Notes under the pieces: model-generated
Seen by the model: the letters and a program-made list of their open reading frames with translations, nothing else
Told to the model about the DNA's origin: nothing
Databases searched by the model: none
Assembly (NCBI RefSeq): GCF_021917145.1
Contig: NC_061065.1
Coordinates: 11,033,412-11,097,411, forward strand
Length of the DNA stretch: 64,000 nucleotides
Direction: 5' to 3'
Origin: Hypomesus transpacificus
Lineage: Eukaryota > Chordata > Actinopteri > Osmeriformes > Osmeridae
Program-made: the position numbers and the translations under genes
Part shown: in pieces, positions 13,201-28,826 of the stretch
Layout of the letters: each line of letters begins with the position of its first letter
Position numbering within the stretch: the first letter of the stretch is position 1

Positions 13201-16200
13201 GCCTCCAACTGGCAGAGCCATGTCAAGGAGATCCTCACCACCGCCTGCCTGGCCGCTCAGTGCATTGACAGGTGAGCGACCGAGCACCGCCTGTCTGTTG
13301 TGCTGTCTGGTGAGCTCTCTGTGTAGGTCTCTCTGTGGCTCCCTCTCTGTCTGAAGCCGTTTCTCTGTAGCTCAGTTGCTTTGCTCTCTCTAACCCTCAC
13401 CCTCTCACTGTCACTTGCTCCTCTGCTTTTCTCACTTGTCTCTCTCTCTCTCTTACTGTCTTTCTCTCTGTGTGTCTCTCTCTCTCCTTCTCGCAGGGAG
13501 GGGGCATCGGTGCTTGTCCACGGTACAGAGGGGACAGACACCACCCTGCAGGTGTCCTCTCTGGCCCAGATCATCCTGGACCCGGCCTGCAGGACCGTCC
13601 GGGGCTTCCAGGCTCTGGTGGAGAGGGAGTGGCTGCAGGTGAGGAGAAGGAATAGATCAGTGGGGGTGGGGGGTGCCGGTAATGAATGGCCACCAATGAC
13701 TCTCCATCCCTTCTTACATCCTCTCTCCCCCTGCGCCCCTCCCCAGGCCGGTCACCCTTTCCAGCAGCGCTGTGCCCAGTCAGCTTACTCTAACAACAAG
13801 CCCCGCTGGGAGGCACCTGTCTTCCTGCTCTTCCTGGACTGTGTGGGCCAGATCCTCAACCAGTTCCCGTGCTCGTTCCAGTTCAATCAGAACTTCCTGG
13901 TTCTGCTTTTCGAACACGCCTACGCCTCCCAGTTTGGCACCTTCCTGGGCCACAGCGCCGCCGAGAGGTCAGTGTATTGTCTGTTACAAGAACCGGACCG
14001 GCAGGTTCAGAGCCCAAACACAGCAGTTTGATTTTAGCGCCTGCTGGACTGCTAATGATGGAGGATGGAAAGAAACAGGGAATGAATGGGCTGTGAGCTA
14101 GAACATTCACGACATGCTCTACATCTTTGAACTGTAATGTCAGTCTCTTTTTTTCTCACTCGTCCTCTTTCTCCCCACCCTCTCTTTCTCTCTCCCCCCC
14201 CCCCAGGGCTAAGCTGGCCCTGCCTGAAAAGACAGTGTCTCTGTGGTCGTGGGTGAACTGTCCCCAGGAGCTGGAGCGTCTGTCCAACCCCCTGTACGAG
14301 CCCAACAGCCTGGTGATCTGGCCCTCAGTGGCCCCCCAGAGCCTGCAGCTGTGGGAGGGTAAGACCCCTCTCTTCCCCCCTATCTCACTTCTCCGCTCCT
14401 ATCCTCCTGAATCTGCTGTGGTAAAAAACGTTTTCATATTTATACCAGAAGGGGGCAGCCTTTATCAAAGTAGAAAAGTATTTGGCATTAAGGAAACATC
14501 TAATCCGGCAGATCAGGAAAGATCAGTCAAACGAGAACAGAGACATTTTCTGTAATGTGCACATATTTGATCCTCCTGCCTTTTTAATTGTTATTTCCCC
14601 AGGCCTATTGCTCCAAAACATTCTCTGCCTTAGCAAACCGGTATTCCTTTGAGTTATTGTGATTGACTGGAAGGTTATACAAGTTCTTTCTGTTGCTACA
14701 CAGACACGTTCCTGGAATGTTTAAACCTCAAACCTACGGTAACCCCCGCAGTGCAAAAACAGTTCAATCTTGTCATGTGACCACCTTACAACGCTCATAT
14801 GTTGACTCAGAACCGCCCACTCTGACGACTAACCTGACCCTGAACATAATTAGGACATATTAACCCTGTCTGGTGTGCACCTGACTGAACAACCCTTACC
14901 GCTTTCCCTTTAAAATGATTTTGCTCAAATGAAACTCTTCAACTACAGTCTAGATTTGAAGTTAGTGCGGCACTGGGTTTCCTAACTGGATGTGGCTGCA
15001 CCTCATATAGCTCTGTATATCGTCAACCCCTCTCCTCATCTCAGATCAACTGGTCATCACAGCCCCCAACCCCTCTGCCAAAGGGTAGAGGGTCTTATTA
15101 TAGACTGTACCACAGGTGTCACTTGACGCAGACAGGTCCAGTCGGAAAGTTTGCTACTCGTCTTGGCGGTGGCATTGTAGCCGTACTAATCTTAACTCTC
15201 TGTGGCGGACGGAATTTAACGGTATTGAGCATCAGGACTAGGATTTTTGTAACATGTACTCTTTCACTTGATAATCCCTGCAAAGAGTCTTGACCGAGAT
15301 TCTGGGAGTTCATAGGAAATCCCTCTTTCCACCTTTTCCCCCCTTTTCAGTGTGTCCTCTCTTATTCCCCCTTCCACTGTGGAGCCTGAGCGCTTCGAGA
15401 GCAGCCCCTGCCCCTCCGCTGGGTCGTGCTGAGGCAGGCGACAGAGCGAGGGGGGGGGGGGGGGGTCACAAGGTTCAAGCGTGCCATGTGCCGTAGCTGG
15501 TCACACTTCATGCTCAGGGAGGCGGGAGCCACATTCCACAGGATGGGGCGGGCCCCCGGAACCGTGACAGAATGTCTCCCACATACAAAAGCCTGACGCT
15601 CCACGTTTACTCAGGAAACAGCTCCATACATTCACTTTACAGGAGGACCCAAAGACCCTGAGAGCTTTATAAAAAGAATGTTAGTACATTATGGTAGTAG
15701 TATAGTATTTGTTGGTAATAATGTGTTTGTATGGTTGATTAGTAGTATAGTATAGTTGTATAGTGTGGTAGTAGTGTATGGTGTTGGCATGGATCAGTAG
15801 TGTTGTAGTTGTAGTGTTTTAGTAGTATAGTGTGGTAGTACTATTCAGTATTAATATAGGGATGTCATAGTGGGATAGCAATGATTCTACTAAAGACTTT
15901 CTTATATTTATGTTGACATATACAAGACATCCACACTTGTAAAGCATTTATATACAAGGTGTGTATGGCCAATGTGAAGCTAACTGGCCATAGACTTGTT
16001 TCCCTGGTTAATTTAAAGCATTGTCATGGTGTATAACATTTGAGCCTTTCATAAACCTTCTCATTGTTAGTTAAACAAGAGCGAAGAAAGAAAGAGCATC
16101 ACTGTCCATTTTGCCGTGTCATGCTGAGCCTGTCCTGATTGGTCACTTCTCCCCCACTCCTTCCTCCGATGTAGGCCAGGTGTTTTCTGTGACTCACGTG

Positions 16201-17223
16201 TGGGAGGCGTGTGGAACCACACCACCTCAGCTGCGCTCCCCCAACCCCCTGCCCCTGCCGATCCGATATTATATATCTCGGGAGTCTGAAGTGAAGTAAC
16301 AGCAGGCCCAGTTCCATCCACTGCTCCAAAGCTCTTGAAAAGTTAGCCTTGACAAACTGATGGACTGATAGACTGACATACTGATAGACCTGACTGACAG
16401 ATCTTTATAGTATTTATACTATATAGATCTATATAGTATTTATTACATTTACATTTAGTCATTTAGCAGACACTCTTATCCAGAAACTTACAGTAAGTAC
16501 ATTCTCCCCTAGGCAAGTTGCCCAAGGACACGTCATTTTGCACGGCTGGGAATCGAACCAACAACCTTCTGATTAATAGCCCGACTACCTAACCGCTTAG
16601 CCATCTGACCCCCATTTATGAGGGGTGTAACAATATATATCGTGGAACAATATATCGCAATACAAAATGTTTACAATATGTTTCTTAGAGTTATGGCAAT
16701 ATTTTTACAATACGACATCCGTTTAATCCTATTGGTTGAGCTACCATCACACGACCTACTCTGCACCTGCGTCATGCTTGCATTCACAGAAATCGCTTGA
16801 ACGGAGTTAACTAAATTGTATGTACAACAAAGAAAATTATTGAAAATGTTTAATGTTTTGGAAATAAATCTGTTGAGTGAATTTCAGTTTAATTTCAAAT
16901 GTTGTTCAAAATATCGTGATACATATTGTATTGTACACCCAGTATCATGATACGTATGGAATCGTGAGCTGAGTGTATCGTTACACCCCTAGTATTTCTA
17001 GTATTTATATGGCCCAATGTCAGGTGACTTACATGCCCTCTCTCCCCTGCCCTCCCTAGGGGTGTTCCTGCGCTGGAACCGTTCGTCCAAGTGCCTGGAT
17101 GAGGCCTACGATGAGATGGTGCACATCATCGAGTACAACAAGGAGCTGCAGAGCAGAGTCAACAGCCTGCGCAGACAGCTGGCCCAGCTGGAGACTGAGG
17201 ACCCTCTACTGCAGACACCCTAG
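10242..17223 (+). CDS. mtmr9: Myotubularin-related protein 9 (catalytically inactive), complete
   Basis: Ten coding exons: 10242-10423, 10883-10991, 11503-11628, 12230-12403, 12648-12865, 13110-13271, 13497-13638, 13747-13967, 14207-14358, 17060-17223. They join in frame to 1650 nt, 549 aa plus TAG, the length I recall for human MTMR9. All introns are GT-AG. The protein starts MEFAELIKTPRVDG and has an N-terminal PH-GRAM region, then a myotubularin phosphatase fold, then a C-terminal coiled coil (about 510-545, EYNKELQSRVNSLRRQLAQL). Active myotubularins carry HCxxGxDR; here residues 332-340 read HGTEGTDTT, so the catalytic Cys is Gly333 and the Arg is Thr339. As in other vertebrates this is a pseudophosphatase; the family member is known to pair through its coiled coil with active MTMR6, MTMR7 or MTMR8 and raise their 3-phosphoinositide phosphatase activity. 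An acceptor AG at 10217-10218 after a pyrimidine tract suggests a separate 5' UTR exon upstream. Confidence 0.97.
11126..11168 (+). pseudogene. Truncated tRNA-Cys(GCA)-like sequence
   Basis: This segment of mtmr9 intron 2 resembles the 5' half of vertebrate tRNA-Cys: GGGTATAGCTCAGTGGT with a box-A (11134-11145), then a CATTTGGCTGCAGATCAA anticodon arm with GCA at 11159-11161. The T arm, box B and acceptor 3' strand are missing; AT-rich sequence containing AAATAAATA follows. It is a tRNA fragment or the head of a tRNA-derived SINE, not a working tRNA gene. Confidence 0.65.
12110..12220. repeat. CT-rich polypyrimidine tract before mtmr9 exon 4
   Basis: Interrupted CT/TTTC tract extending to the acceptor at 12229. 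Similar pyrimidine-rich tracts precede exon 5 (about 12540-12640), exon 7 (13430-13490) and exon 9 (14150-14205), making the acceptor tracts of this gene unusually long. Confidence 0.7.
15680..15860. repeat. TAG/TAT-rich imperfect simple repeat
   Basis: Degenerate repetition of TAGTAGTATAG, TAGTATAG and GTAGTAGTGT units without a fixed period, in mtmr9 intron 9. Confidence 0.6.
16443..16613 (-). mobile_element. tRNA-derived SINE copy (minus orientation)
   Basis: Read on the minus strand this begins with a tRNA-like head (GTCAGATGGCTAAGCGGTTAG box A, then CAGAAGG..GTTGGTTCGATTCCC box B), runs through a GGCAAC..GCC body and ends in TAAATGACTAAATGTAAATG, the 3' end seen in abundant teleost SINEs. 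The same family is at 32621-32800 on the plus strand. Short matching ATTTAT sequences flank it and may be the target duplication. Confidence 0.75.
16621..16990. mobile_element. hAT-like MITE, 370 bp, 11-bp terminal inverted repeats
   Basis: The element begins AGGGGTGTAAC at 16621 and ends GTTACACCCCT at 16990, a perfect 11-bp terminal inverted repeat. Inside, ATATCGTG-type motifs occur in both subterminal regions. It has no transposase frame. This TIR type is frequent in teleost non-autonomous hAT elements. The flanks (CCATTTAT and GTATTTCT) agree at five of eight positions if each TIR is extended by one base, a weak 8-bp target duplication. Confidence 0.7.
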
Positions 17224-17833
17224 AGGCAGGGGGGGGGGGAGCAGGGGGAGAAAGGGAGGGAGGGAGAGAAAATGGAGACAGAGAGATGGTGGAGGGGTTA
17301 GAGAGAGAGGGGATGAGAAGGAGGCGGAGAAAGCGTCCTGTCAATAAGGTTCACAATGGTGGTCCTTAAAAAAAAGACAGTCCAGGGCATGAATTAATAT
17401 TCACAGATTGAGTTGTGCCAAATGAATTGAGGTTATATCAAGTCGATAGGGGGAGAATCATCAGAAGAAACACATCCAGTCACTAACTCCTCTAAAACAA
17501 ACACCCACCATCCCTCACAACATGTAGGCCTACATGCATAATGCATTCTTCAGTACTCAATACACACACACACACACACTCACACACTCACAGGCTCAAC
17601 ACAATTATTCAATGCTATACTTGTCCTAAATGTTACTGCAGTACATCACATTACTACTAAACTCTTCATCACACTACAGCACACACATTACACTGCGTAA
17701 CCATGGCAATGTAGACCAAGGTGCCAACAGAGCCCATAAATGCATAGGAATATTAATGAATCCAACCCTCTCCCAGACACTGAGCATACAGAACCCAATG
17801 AAACACACGTACACACTGAAACAGTACATGCTG

Positions 17834-18008
17834 TACAGGCCAACTGCCCCCACTGAGACACATGTATACATACAGGCCAACTGCCCCCACTGAGACACAT
17901 GTATACATACAGGCCAACTGCCCCCACTGAGACACATGTATACATACAGGCCAACTGCCCCCACTGAGACACATGTATACATACAGGCCAACTGCCCCCA
18001 CTGAGACA
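17834..18008. repeat. 37-bp minisatellite, about 4.7 copies
   Basis: The unit contains ACAGGCCAACTGCCCCCACT and GAGACACATGTATACAT. Copies start at 17834, 17871, 17908, 17945 and 17982 with near identity; the last ends early in GAGACACAG. It lies in the mtmr9 3' UTR or just downstream. Confidence 0.95.
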
Positions 18009-18182
18009 CAGGAGTGAGTGTGGAGGTTAGGCGCTCCCACCCAGTTCTGCATTATGTATTAGGTTGAATAATGCTAAACACTGAACGTAAGCAGAACATG
18101 TGTAGGCCGAGTTCGAAATAGGTTCAACCCATGTGATTTAATCAACTGAATACTGCTTTACTGCATTTACTTTACTGATAAG

Positions 18183-18314
18183 GGCCGGGTTTCCCAGATT
18201 CGTTAAGAAGCTCTTAACACTCCGAGCTTCTTAGGAGCATTCTAAACGTTCTTAGAACGCTCCTAAGAAGCTCTGAGCGTTAAGAGCTTCTTAACGACTC
18301 TGGGAAACCCGGCC
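18183..18314. mobile_element. Palindromic (foldback) MITE, copy 1, 132 bp
   Basis: The whole element is one inverted repeat: arms of about 63 bases pair with only about 4 mismatches around a short centre. It starts GGCCGGGTTTCCCAGA and ends TCTGGGAAACCCGGCC. AAG lies directly outside both ends, consistent with a 3-bp target duplication. A second member is at 28827-28959. No coding capacity. Confidence 0.85.
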
Positions 18315-19643
18315 AAGTTCTACCCAAGAATGGTGTGAAAATTGAGAATTCAGCACATATGAGAGCAGAGCAAAGTGAGGGAGACAGTTACTGTATGTGA
18401 TTCAGCTCAACATGTTACGATAACAGGCCAGACCGGAGCTCTATGACACGTTATATATGAGTGTTCTGATGTTATGGGTCATAGGTTATTGCTAACAGGA
18501 ATGGCAGGGCACTTATTGGACAGTGTATTTTGTGTTGTACTTTTACCACAACATGCAGAAGTCCATGCTTTTTAATGTGATGTATTTTACACTTTTCTGA
18601 ACATTGTTTTCAATACTGTCCCATGTCTGTTCACAGTGGCCAAACTGTCTTTGTACTGAATGTCAAAACTCAATCAATGTACAGCTTCAGTCTCGTCAGG
18701 AGACAAGAAAATCTTTCTTTGCCCCCAAAGAAGTAATCTCTGTGCTTTTCTATTCCTGATATCAAACTTCTGTGCTGATTGTGCCTCATTCCTGAGGAAA
18801 ATATGAATAATTCTGCACAGACTCTAGGTCTATTGATCTTCACTGTTCTTACTGTGTCTAAAGTACTATCTCTTCTTTGTGTTGAATATGATTTATTATC
18901 TTGTTTGCTTTGACCAATGCTCCATGTTTGAGCTGCACACTATATAACCGCTGTTGCAAGAGACAACAAAATTCCAGTGTTGGTGTCTTCAGGAATTGCA
19001 CTGTCATTATGGGAAAAACCATGTCACGCTGTATGGCTATATTCTGTATTACCTAAATTCAGTCAGCTTGCAAATGTGGGTTTTGTGTGTTGCTGCTGCC
19101 AGTTTTACTTTACTAGCCAAGTTTACTTTACCAACTGATGCTGATGATGTAACATTCTCAACTGGCCTAGCAAATGTCTGGTATTGTTTTTATAAGGGAA
19201 AATAGTGCATATATTTTTACTCTACAGAAATCCCTTCTATATTATGTGAATTTGTTCAACCTGCTTCCAATATCCTTACAGTAACATTTCATGTAAATAT
19301 TTACACTTGCATGTATGAATGGGGTTGACATGGTAAGTTTAACAGAGGGTTCTGGGTGGTATGGGAGATAAACCATTTCCACACAATTTCTGCACTATTT
19401 AAATATGTTAGATATTAGAAAAATATTCTATTTTGGCACAGGTATAGTCTCTGGGCTTTTATTCCATGTCACTCTGATTGTATTGTGCTTTCAGTGTCTT
19501 AATCCGTGCAATGAATTTAGGAGAAATTACATGTACATTTGTTTTATTTTTTCTATCATTACTGTTATGAGAAAAAAATTGTTTTTGTATTAACCTTCTG
19601 CAAAGATCATAAATAATGATTTATTATGTTTTGTTCTGGGGGC

Positions 19644-19649
19644 ATTAAA
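19644..19649 (+). promoter_or_regulatory. mtmr9: Candidate poly(A) signal (ATTAAA) for mtmr9
   Basis: ATTAAA is followed by an A run and TCTGTTC. It would give a 3' UTR of about 2.4 kb. Other candidates are ATTAAA at 20163 and AATAAA at 20426. Confidence 0.25.
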
Positions 19650-22600
19650 AAAAAGTCTGTTCAAAAGGCCTCTAATCGTCTAAGAGAAATATAGAAAATG
19701 TTCTCAAACAGTGTGTTACAGTGGGATTCAATCTGGTGATATCAAATCTAGTGAAACAGGAGATACCTCCAAGCCCTTGTGGCAGACGGCAGGGAGAGGT
19801 GAGTGGTGAATGAGGGAAGATATCTGGCAGCCCATTGGCTCCACCCCCAAGCCATGAAGGGACTTCCTGCAGCAACAAGACGGGCTGTGTCATTAAGCGG
19901 TTGAGTGATTGAGTGTTTGTATATAGGAAGGGAGCAGGCCAGAAGAGGCGAGAAAGGGGGTGTATTACAGAAAAGTGTATCACAGGGAGCTTGCCTGGAA
20001 ACTGATTCATGTGACGGATTTAACACTGCATACCAAACTGGACTGACGGAGAACGATGCTTTGGATTTACCCAGGATAAAAGGACAAAGAGAATGGATTG
20101 TGAACAGTGAACAGATAGCTGAAAACCCCTTTTTCCCTTTTCCAAATTGAACCGATTCCCCTATTAAATGTACATCTGCATTGAAATGGGACTGTGTGTG
20201 CCTGTTTGTTATTTAGCTTGATGTTGTGGAAACCCCACACCCCTTAACCTGTAATAGCTTATATTTCAACACTACATTCAACATGACAACAGTGACGTAG
20301 GTATAGATTCACATGGTGTCCTCAATGCAAGGCATGCCACCTCACCCCCATCAATGTCACGGTTGAGTTATATAGTACGTTGCCCCCTTGGATGACGAAT
20401 GGATCATCTGATGAACCCATTCGGAAATAAATAGCCCTGACTTTTCATTAATGCGTGTGTGTTGAAATCTTGAATTGCTACCTGTTAGTTTGTATTGTCC
20501 ATTATTTGGTTTTCACACATGCATAAACGTTTTACAGTATGTAAGAGGCTTTTGTTAGAATGTTTGGATTTGTTAAAACATGCCTTCTGATTAGACTTCA
20601 CACCCTGTCCTCCATCAAAACTGAAAACCAGTACTTGGATCTCTGGGATACATAATTTAAAATAAATCCAGTATGTGCTCTCAGTTCAAGAGAGCACAAC
20701 CTGCTAAATGATTGGATTACAAAAACATGCACTGATTCCCAGAATCTGTGTGTGTGTGTGTGTGTGGGGGGGGGGGGACATCTGAATGCAACCTCCAAAT
20801 CCATCACCAGTTTGGAGTCTTGTTTCATGTTATGTTATCTGAAGTGGGGTGTGTGATCTTGTCGACCACTCACATGCCTGCTAAGATTAAAACCCGCCTC
20901 CTTCCTGATGGAACCACAGTTCATTGGCCCATGCTCTCCTAATTCTCTCCTGTCAAAGTCAAACAGAGGTTATGGTGACACAGCAAACCATTATTGAGTA
21001 CCTCTAAATGGAGAAACTCACCTAAGGCTGTTCATTGTCACATTTTATATTTACACATTTTTGTTTTGCTTTACTGTCTCAGAATCTGGTGTTCCTGAAT
21101 GTGAATGTGCAACCACAAAAGTATTAACCTGTTCTAGTTTATCAAAGGTTTGGGTATTGTATCATGTCTATTGTGAGACCTATAGGTCATACAAGCTCAA
21201 ATTTTCCAGGTATTATATTACACTGTGAATAATCCTGGAAACCAAGACAGAGGGCTTTGGACGTACAGTTAGTACACACGCCAAAAAGATACAGTGGACT
21301 ATGCACACTAGACACACACACACACACACAGACACACACACACGATGCGTGGAAGGACCACTGCCAGTGTGGCCATGGTGCCTGGAGGAAAACATGTGCA
21401 CCACTTGCTTGATCATCAAACGCCAAACTCTCCTTCACACAGGCCACCTTCCGTCCTCTGAACACCACCTACTCTTTACGAAAACCGCTCTCACGTCCTC
21501 CCGCCACTTGCTGACTGTTTCAGAGTCTGGAACTCGCGTGGCACCGTCATGCGCAGCAGTGACACAACCAAGAGAGCCCCCAGTGACGTGTGGCGGGAGT
21601 GGTTTCTGAGTTTTTTGAACCGCACCTCCGAGTGTCCGCCAATCCGAGCAAAAGCCGGCTTCCCTTGAAACCAAATGGCCGCTGATATATAGCTTGAAGC
21701 CGTAGCTGATGCAATAGCAGAGAGATAACACACGTGTGGCGTCAGATAGACTGCTTAGTATAAGGACAACCTCCAGAAGAAGCATCCGTATCTAAGCACA
21801 GAGGATAGGGACGTCCACTTGTCTGTTTTTATAAAACCTATTGGTGAGTTAAATATATTTTTATTTAAATGTACGAAATGTCTGGTTCGTCTAACTTGCA
21901 GACCGCCTTCAATTTACTTTTCATTTATAAATTATAGTCTACGATATGAATATGCTAATATTGGAGAAAAAAAATCGACATGGATTCAGGATTCCATATC
22001 GCTTCATCCTTTGTGACTAATAGAACTAATGTCTGTTGTCTGAATTCTCGGCGGCCCAAGATCTTGGCCTATTGTAAAACTGTTCGCCCAGCTCGGGGCT
22101 GGCTGTCAGTAGAAACGGATAAACCTAGTCTACACGTTGAACGACAAAAGGAAATGTCGACCCTCCCCCTCAAGACAACTGATTAGATAAGCGCATTTGC
22201 TACATTCAGTTATAAAATAAGAAATTAAATCAGTAGCTATTACACCAAAAATGACAGAGGAGAGAAGGTAATTAATAAGAATTTTATTCGAACATGCATA
22301 CAAATCTTTGTCTAGTTTTAATTATAGGTTACGGCAGATTAGCCCAGCGAACTGTCAAATAAAATAGGCCTAGGCCATATGATTAAAGAATCTTTGACCT
22401 CTTCGCAAATCACAGCCAGTCCACCCAATTAGCCAGTGGAGTCATAATGAAGACAAACACAGGCTGGTTACGCAACCAGCGTATTATACTTGATTAGCAC
22501 ATCCAACGGCCACTGCTTGGCAACTATGCCCGTTTAACCCAAATTGCGTAAAGTGGGAATTTGGCCAGTTGATGAAAGGGCAGTTCAGGACGGTGTCTGT

Positions 22601-22838
22601 TCATTAAGAACATAATTAGGTTTCAGTAGGCCTATGGCTGCAACATTGCGCTTTATTATTTGAGGGACAGATAAGCTATATTCACTCTACATCCTGTCAG
22701 ATAAAAAGAGGTGTATCGTGGTCCTTTTGTGACTTTAATCTGGTCAATTTTGCGTGACCTGCTGAAAACTATTTCAACAACTTGGCCGTGTTTTCTTCCA
22801 GACTATACAGTATCATCATATCCACTCCTCCTGCTCTG

Positions 22839-22923
22839 ATTGGCTGACGGTGAAGGCAGGGCAGTATAAGTGCTCTCAAGTTACTTACTTCTTTCCTTTT
22901 TCAGAAACTCACCAGACTTTCAG
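22839..22923 (+). promoter_or_regulatory. tdh: Candidate tdh promoter and non-coding exon 1
   Basis: An inverted CCAAT box (ATTGG, 22839-22843) sits about 25 bp before a TATA-like TATAAG (22865-22870). A short transcribed stretch ending in CAG|GTAAGA (donor GT at 22924-22925) would be a 5' UTR exon that splices to the acceptor at 23644-23645. The TTTCTTTCCTTTTTCAG at 22888-22904 could instead be an acceptor, in which case the true first exon lies further upstream. Confidence 0.45.
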
Positions 22924-23657
22924 GTAAGATCAAACCTATACAAATTATTATATATAATGGACTATAGCCTATATATATATATATATATGGTTCAATATGA
23001 TATTGATTTTCAACAACAGCATGCATATATGGGCGTCTGAAAGTGCATTCTTTCAAAGATGCTTTGCTTCTCCAGCGATCACGTTCTCTGCGTAACAATG
23101 TAGCCATTATGCTAAAGAAGCACTCTAATAATGCGCTCACTTTGTGTCAACATTCGTAAAAACGTAGATCTACAAGGCTGTTGAAAATTATCTAAACCTT
23201 ATTTCACTTCGGGATATTGGTGGCTACAGCATGGAACTCGGATTTTAAACTGTAAATGCAAACTTTTCGATAATATCAATCCCTGCAGAGTAAGCTAGAG
23301 CTCTATTCTCGTTTTAGTGAGTCTGCTCATTTATTTCCTTCTCGTTTACTGGCATTTCTTTGTTCCCTGGCACTGTTCCCGTTGCCATGTTTGGTTTGGA
23401 ACACCTCACTGTACAATGCGTCCTGAACTCTCCAGATGATGAAACGACACGTTTGTTCTGCGTAAAAAATATTTTTGTTTTAAAACAGTGTCTCAAACGT
23501 AACAGTGAACAAAGTGGACGTTTGGAATTGTGTGAGATTGCCTCATAAACAATAAAAAGGAAATGGTAGACTGAAGAAAACGTTTGTTTGATCTTTGCTG
23601 CAGCATTACATGGCTCATTCTTATGCTGCTCTCTCCCTTCAATAGGTGACTGTCAAG

Positions 23658-27305
<3,648 letters not shown>

Positions 27306-28400
27306 AAGGCGAGGATGAGGGCAAAGGGAGTTTCTTTGTACATACTGTAAAGATGGCTTAATTAGAATGGAGACATGTGGTCTGTAAATAGTATTTCTGT
27401 CTCTAATCTGTTTAATTTGGAAGGGCTCTGTTTGCCTGCCTGGCTTAAACTACCGTATCTGCAGAATGTGAAGGTCACTCGACAGAGCATTCCGGCCAAC
27501 CCCCTCCACTTCTCTCTGTGCTACCACCTCTTTCACTCTCCCCATTTCCCTCTCTCTGTCTGTGTTCTGGGCAACTGAGTGTGCTTTGCCAGTGCCAGAT
27601 TATCATTGAAAAGAACATGGCACATGGCAGGGGTTCCAGAAATGCATTTTCATGAAAACTCCCTGGGGAGGACTTGCACGGCTAACAATTGTAAGCAGTA
27701 AACATCTGTAATGCGTTTTAGGAAAAACCAAGTCAATTTAAAGAATGATTGGAAGCGCTTGAACCCTTTCTCTTTATGATCCTAAAGTCAGGCTTGCTTC
27801 ATTTTGTTTGCTAAGTCAGGTTCTTGTGAGTTCAGAAGGGGGGCCAAATTTATATGGCCAAAATCAAGCTGGGAAATGAATTTTGATGGAAAGGTTTTAA
27901 AATTGAAATGGTGTCTTTTGATGCACTTTAGAAAAAAATTCACCCTTTTCAAATCATCATTTGGCAAACTGATCCATTGAATCGCCATGAGTGTGGGGAG
28001 GTGATTCTGTGCATTTGCATTCAGAGGTGTGGATACATTTTTGTATTTCTTTTTTTCGTTGCTTTTTGTTATTCCATTTTTTGCATTCTATATTTATTTG
28101 TTCTGCTTGTGAAATGTTTATGGGAATCATGTTGAGCAAATGTGCTTGTTGCACTCCTGTACGAATGTTCCACAACCCAACGGAGGTCTTTGTCAAACTA
28201 AATATGGACTAAGTTTTTCGACTTGTCTGTTTTAGTTTTTTTGGCGGGGTGACTGTGGAGTTATGGATTAGAAAAGGGAAATGTAGCCATTTCTGAGGTC
28301 TGTTCCATAATTCTGTTAATGAGGATGAATGATGAATTTAGTCACTTTCTATGTGAAAGTAGGAGCAAGTAATGTTTTTTCGATTGCAAACACCTGCTTC

Positions 28401-28406
28401 ATTAAA
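28401..28406 (+). promoter_or_regulatory. tdh: Candidate poly(A) signal (ATTAAA) for tdh
   Basis: ATTAAA followed by TGTATTTT and a T-rich stretch, about 1.1 kb after the tdh stop. Confidence 0.35.
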
Positions 28407-28826
28407 AATGTATTTTCCATGTACCTAAGTCTTCTTTCTATTTGTTTTACATGATGTTAGTCCATAATAACAGTATCAGTGCAAACAGACTCTTCTGTTT
28501 GAGCATGTTTTTTCAAACTTCCTTCAAAAGCATAACATGACAACAATGGAAACTACTCACACACTAGAGGAAATTCCAAAGCAGAAATGCCACTGAACAA
28601 AGTGTCTTTAGACATTGGGCTTTGACTTGATCGATAATAAGTCTGGTGAGTTTAACTGACATGTCCTTAGGAATGTATGCATGTTATAAAAACCTTCAAC
28701 ATTATTCATACAACTGTACTTTCTAGGCTGACAACTAAAAGCTCAAAAACATAGTATTTTTGTGCATTGAGAAATGTATCAAGTAGCGGTAGTGGCAGTG
28801 ATAGTAGTAGTAGTAGAAATAATAAT

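Larger units (their letters stand above)
14359..17059 (+). other. mtmr9: mtmr9 intron 9 (transposon-bearing)
   Basis: This 2.7-kb intron is the largest in mtmr9. It holds a 15-bp G run near 15451-15465, a TAG/TAT-rich imperfect repeat (15680-15860), a SINE (16443-16613) and, 8 bp further on, a hAT-like MITE (16621-16990). Its last 70 bp form the acceptor of exon 10. No coding frame of interest. Confidence 0.75.
17224..22860. other. mtmr9 3' UTR and mtmr9-tdh intergenic region
   Basis: No coding sequence is seen. The stretch starts with purine-rich 3' UTR sequence, then a CA run (17560-17590), a 37-bp minisatellite (17834-18008), a palindromic MITE (18183-18314), candidate poly(A) signals at 19644 (ATTAAA) and 20426 (AATAAA), a GT run followed by 12 G (20748-20776) and an interrupted CA run (21311-21344). 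From about 21500 it becomes CpG-richer toward tdh. Confidence 0.6.

Noticed and set aside
17674..18052. Open frames with a repeated MSQWGQLACMYTCVS-like protein
   Set aside because: Produced by the 37-bp minisatellite read on the minus strand; no gene context or splice signals.
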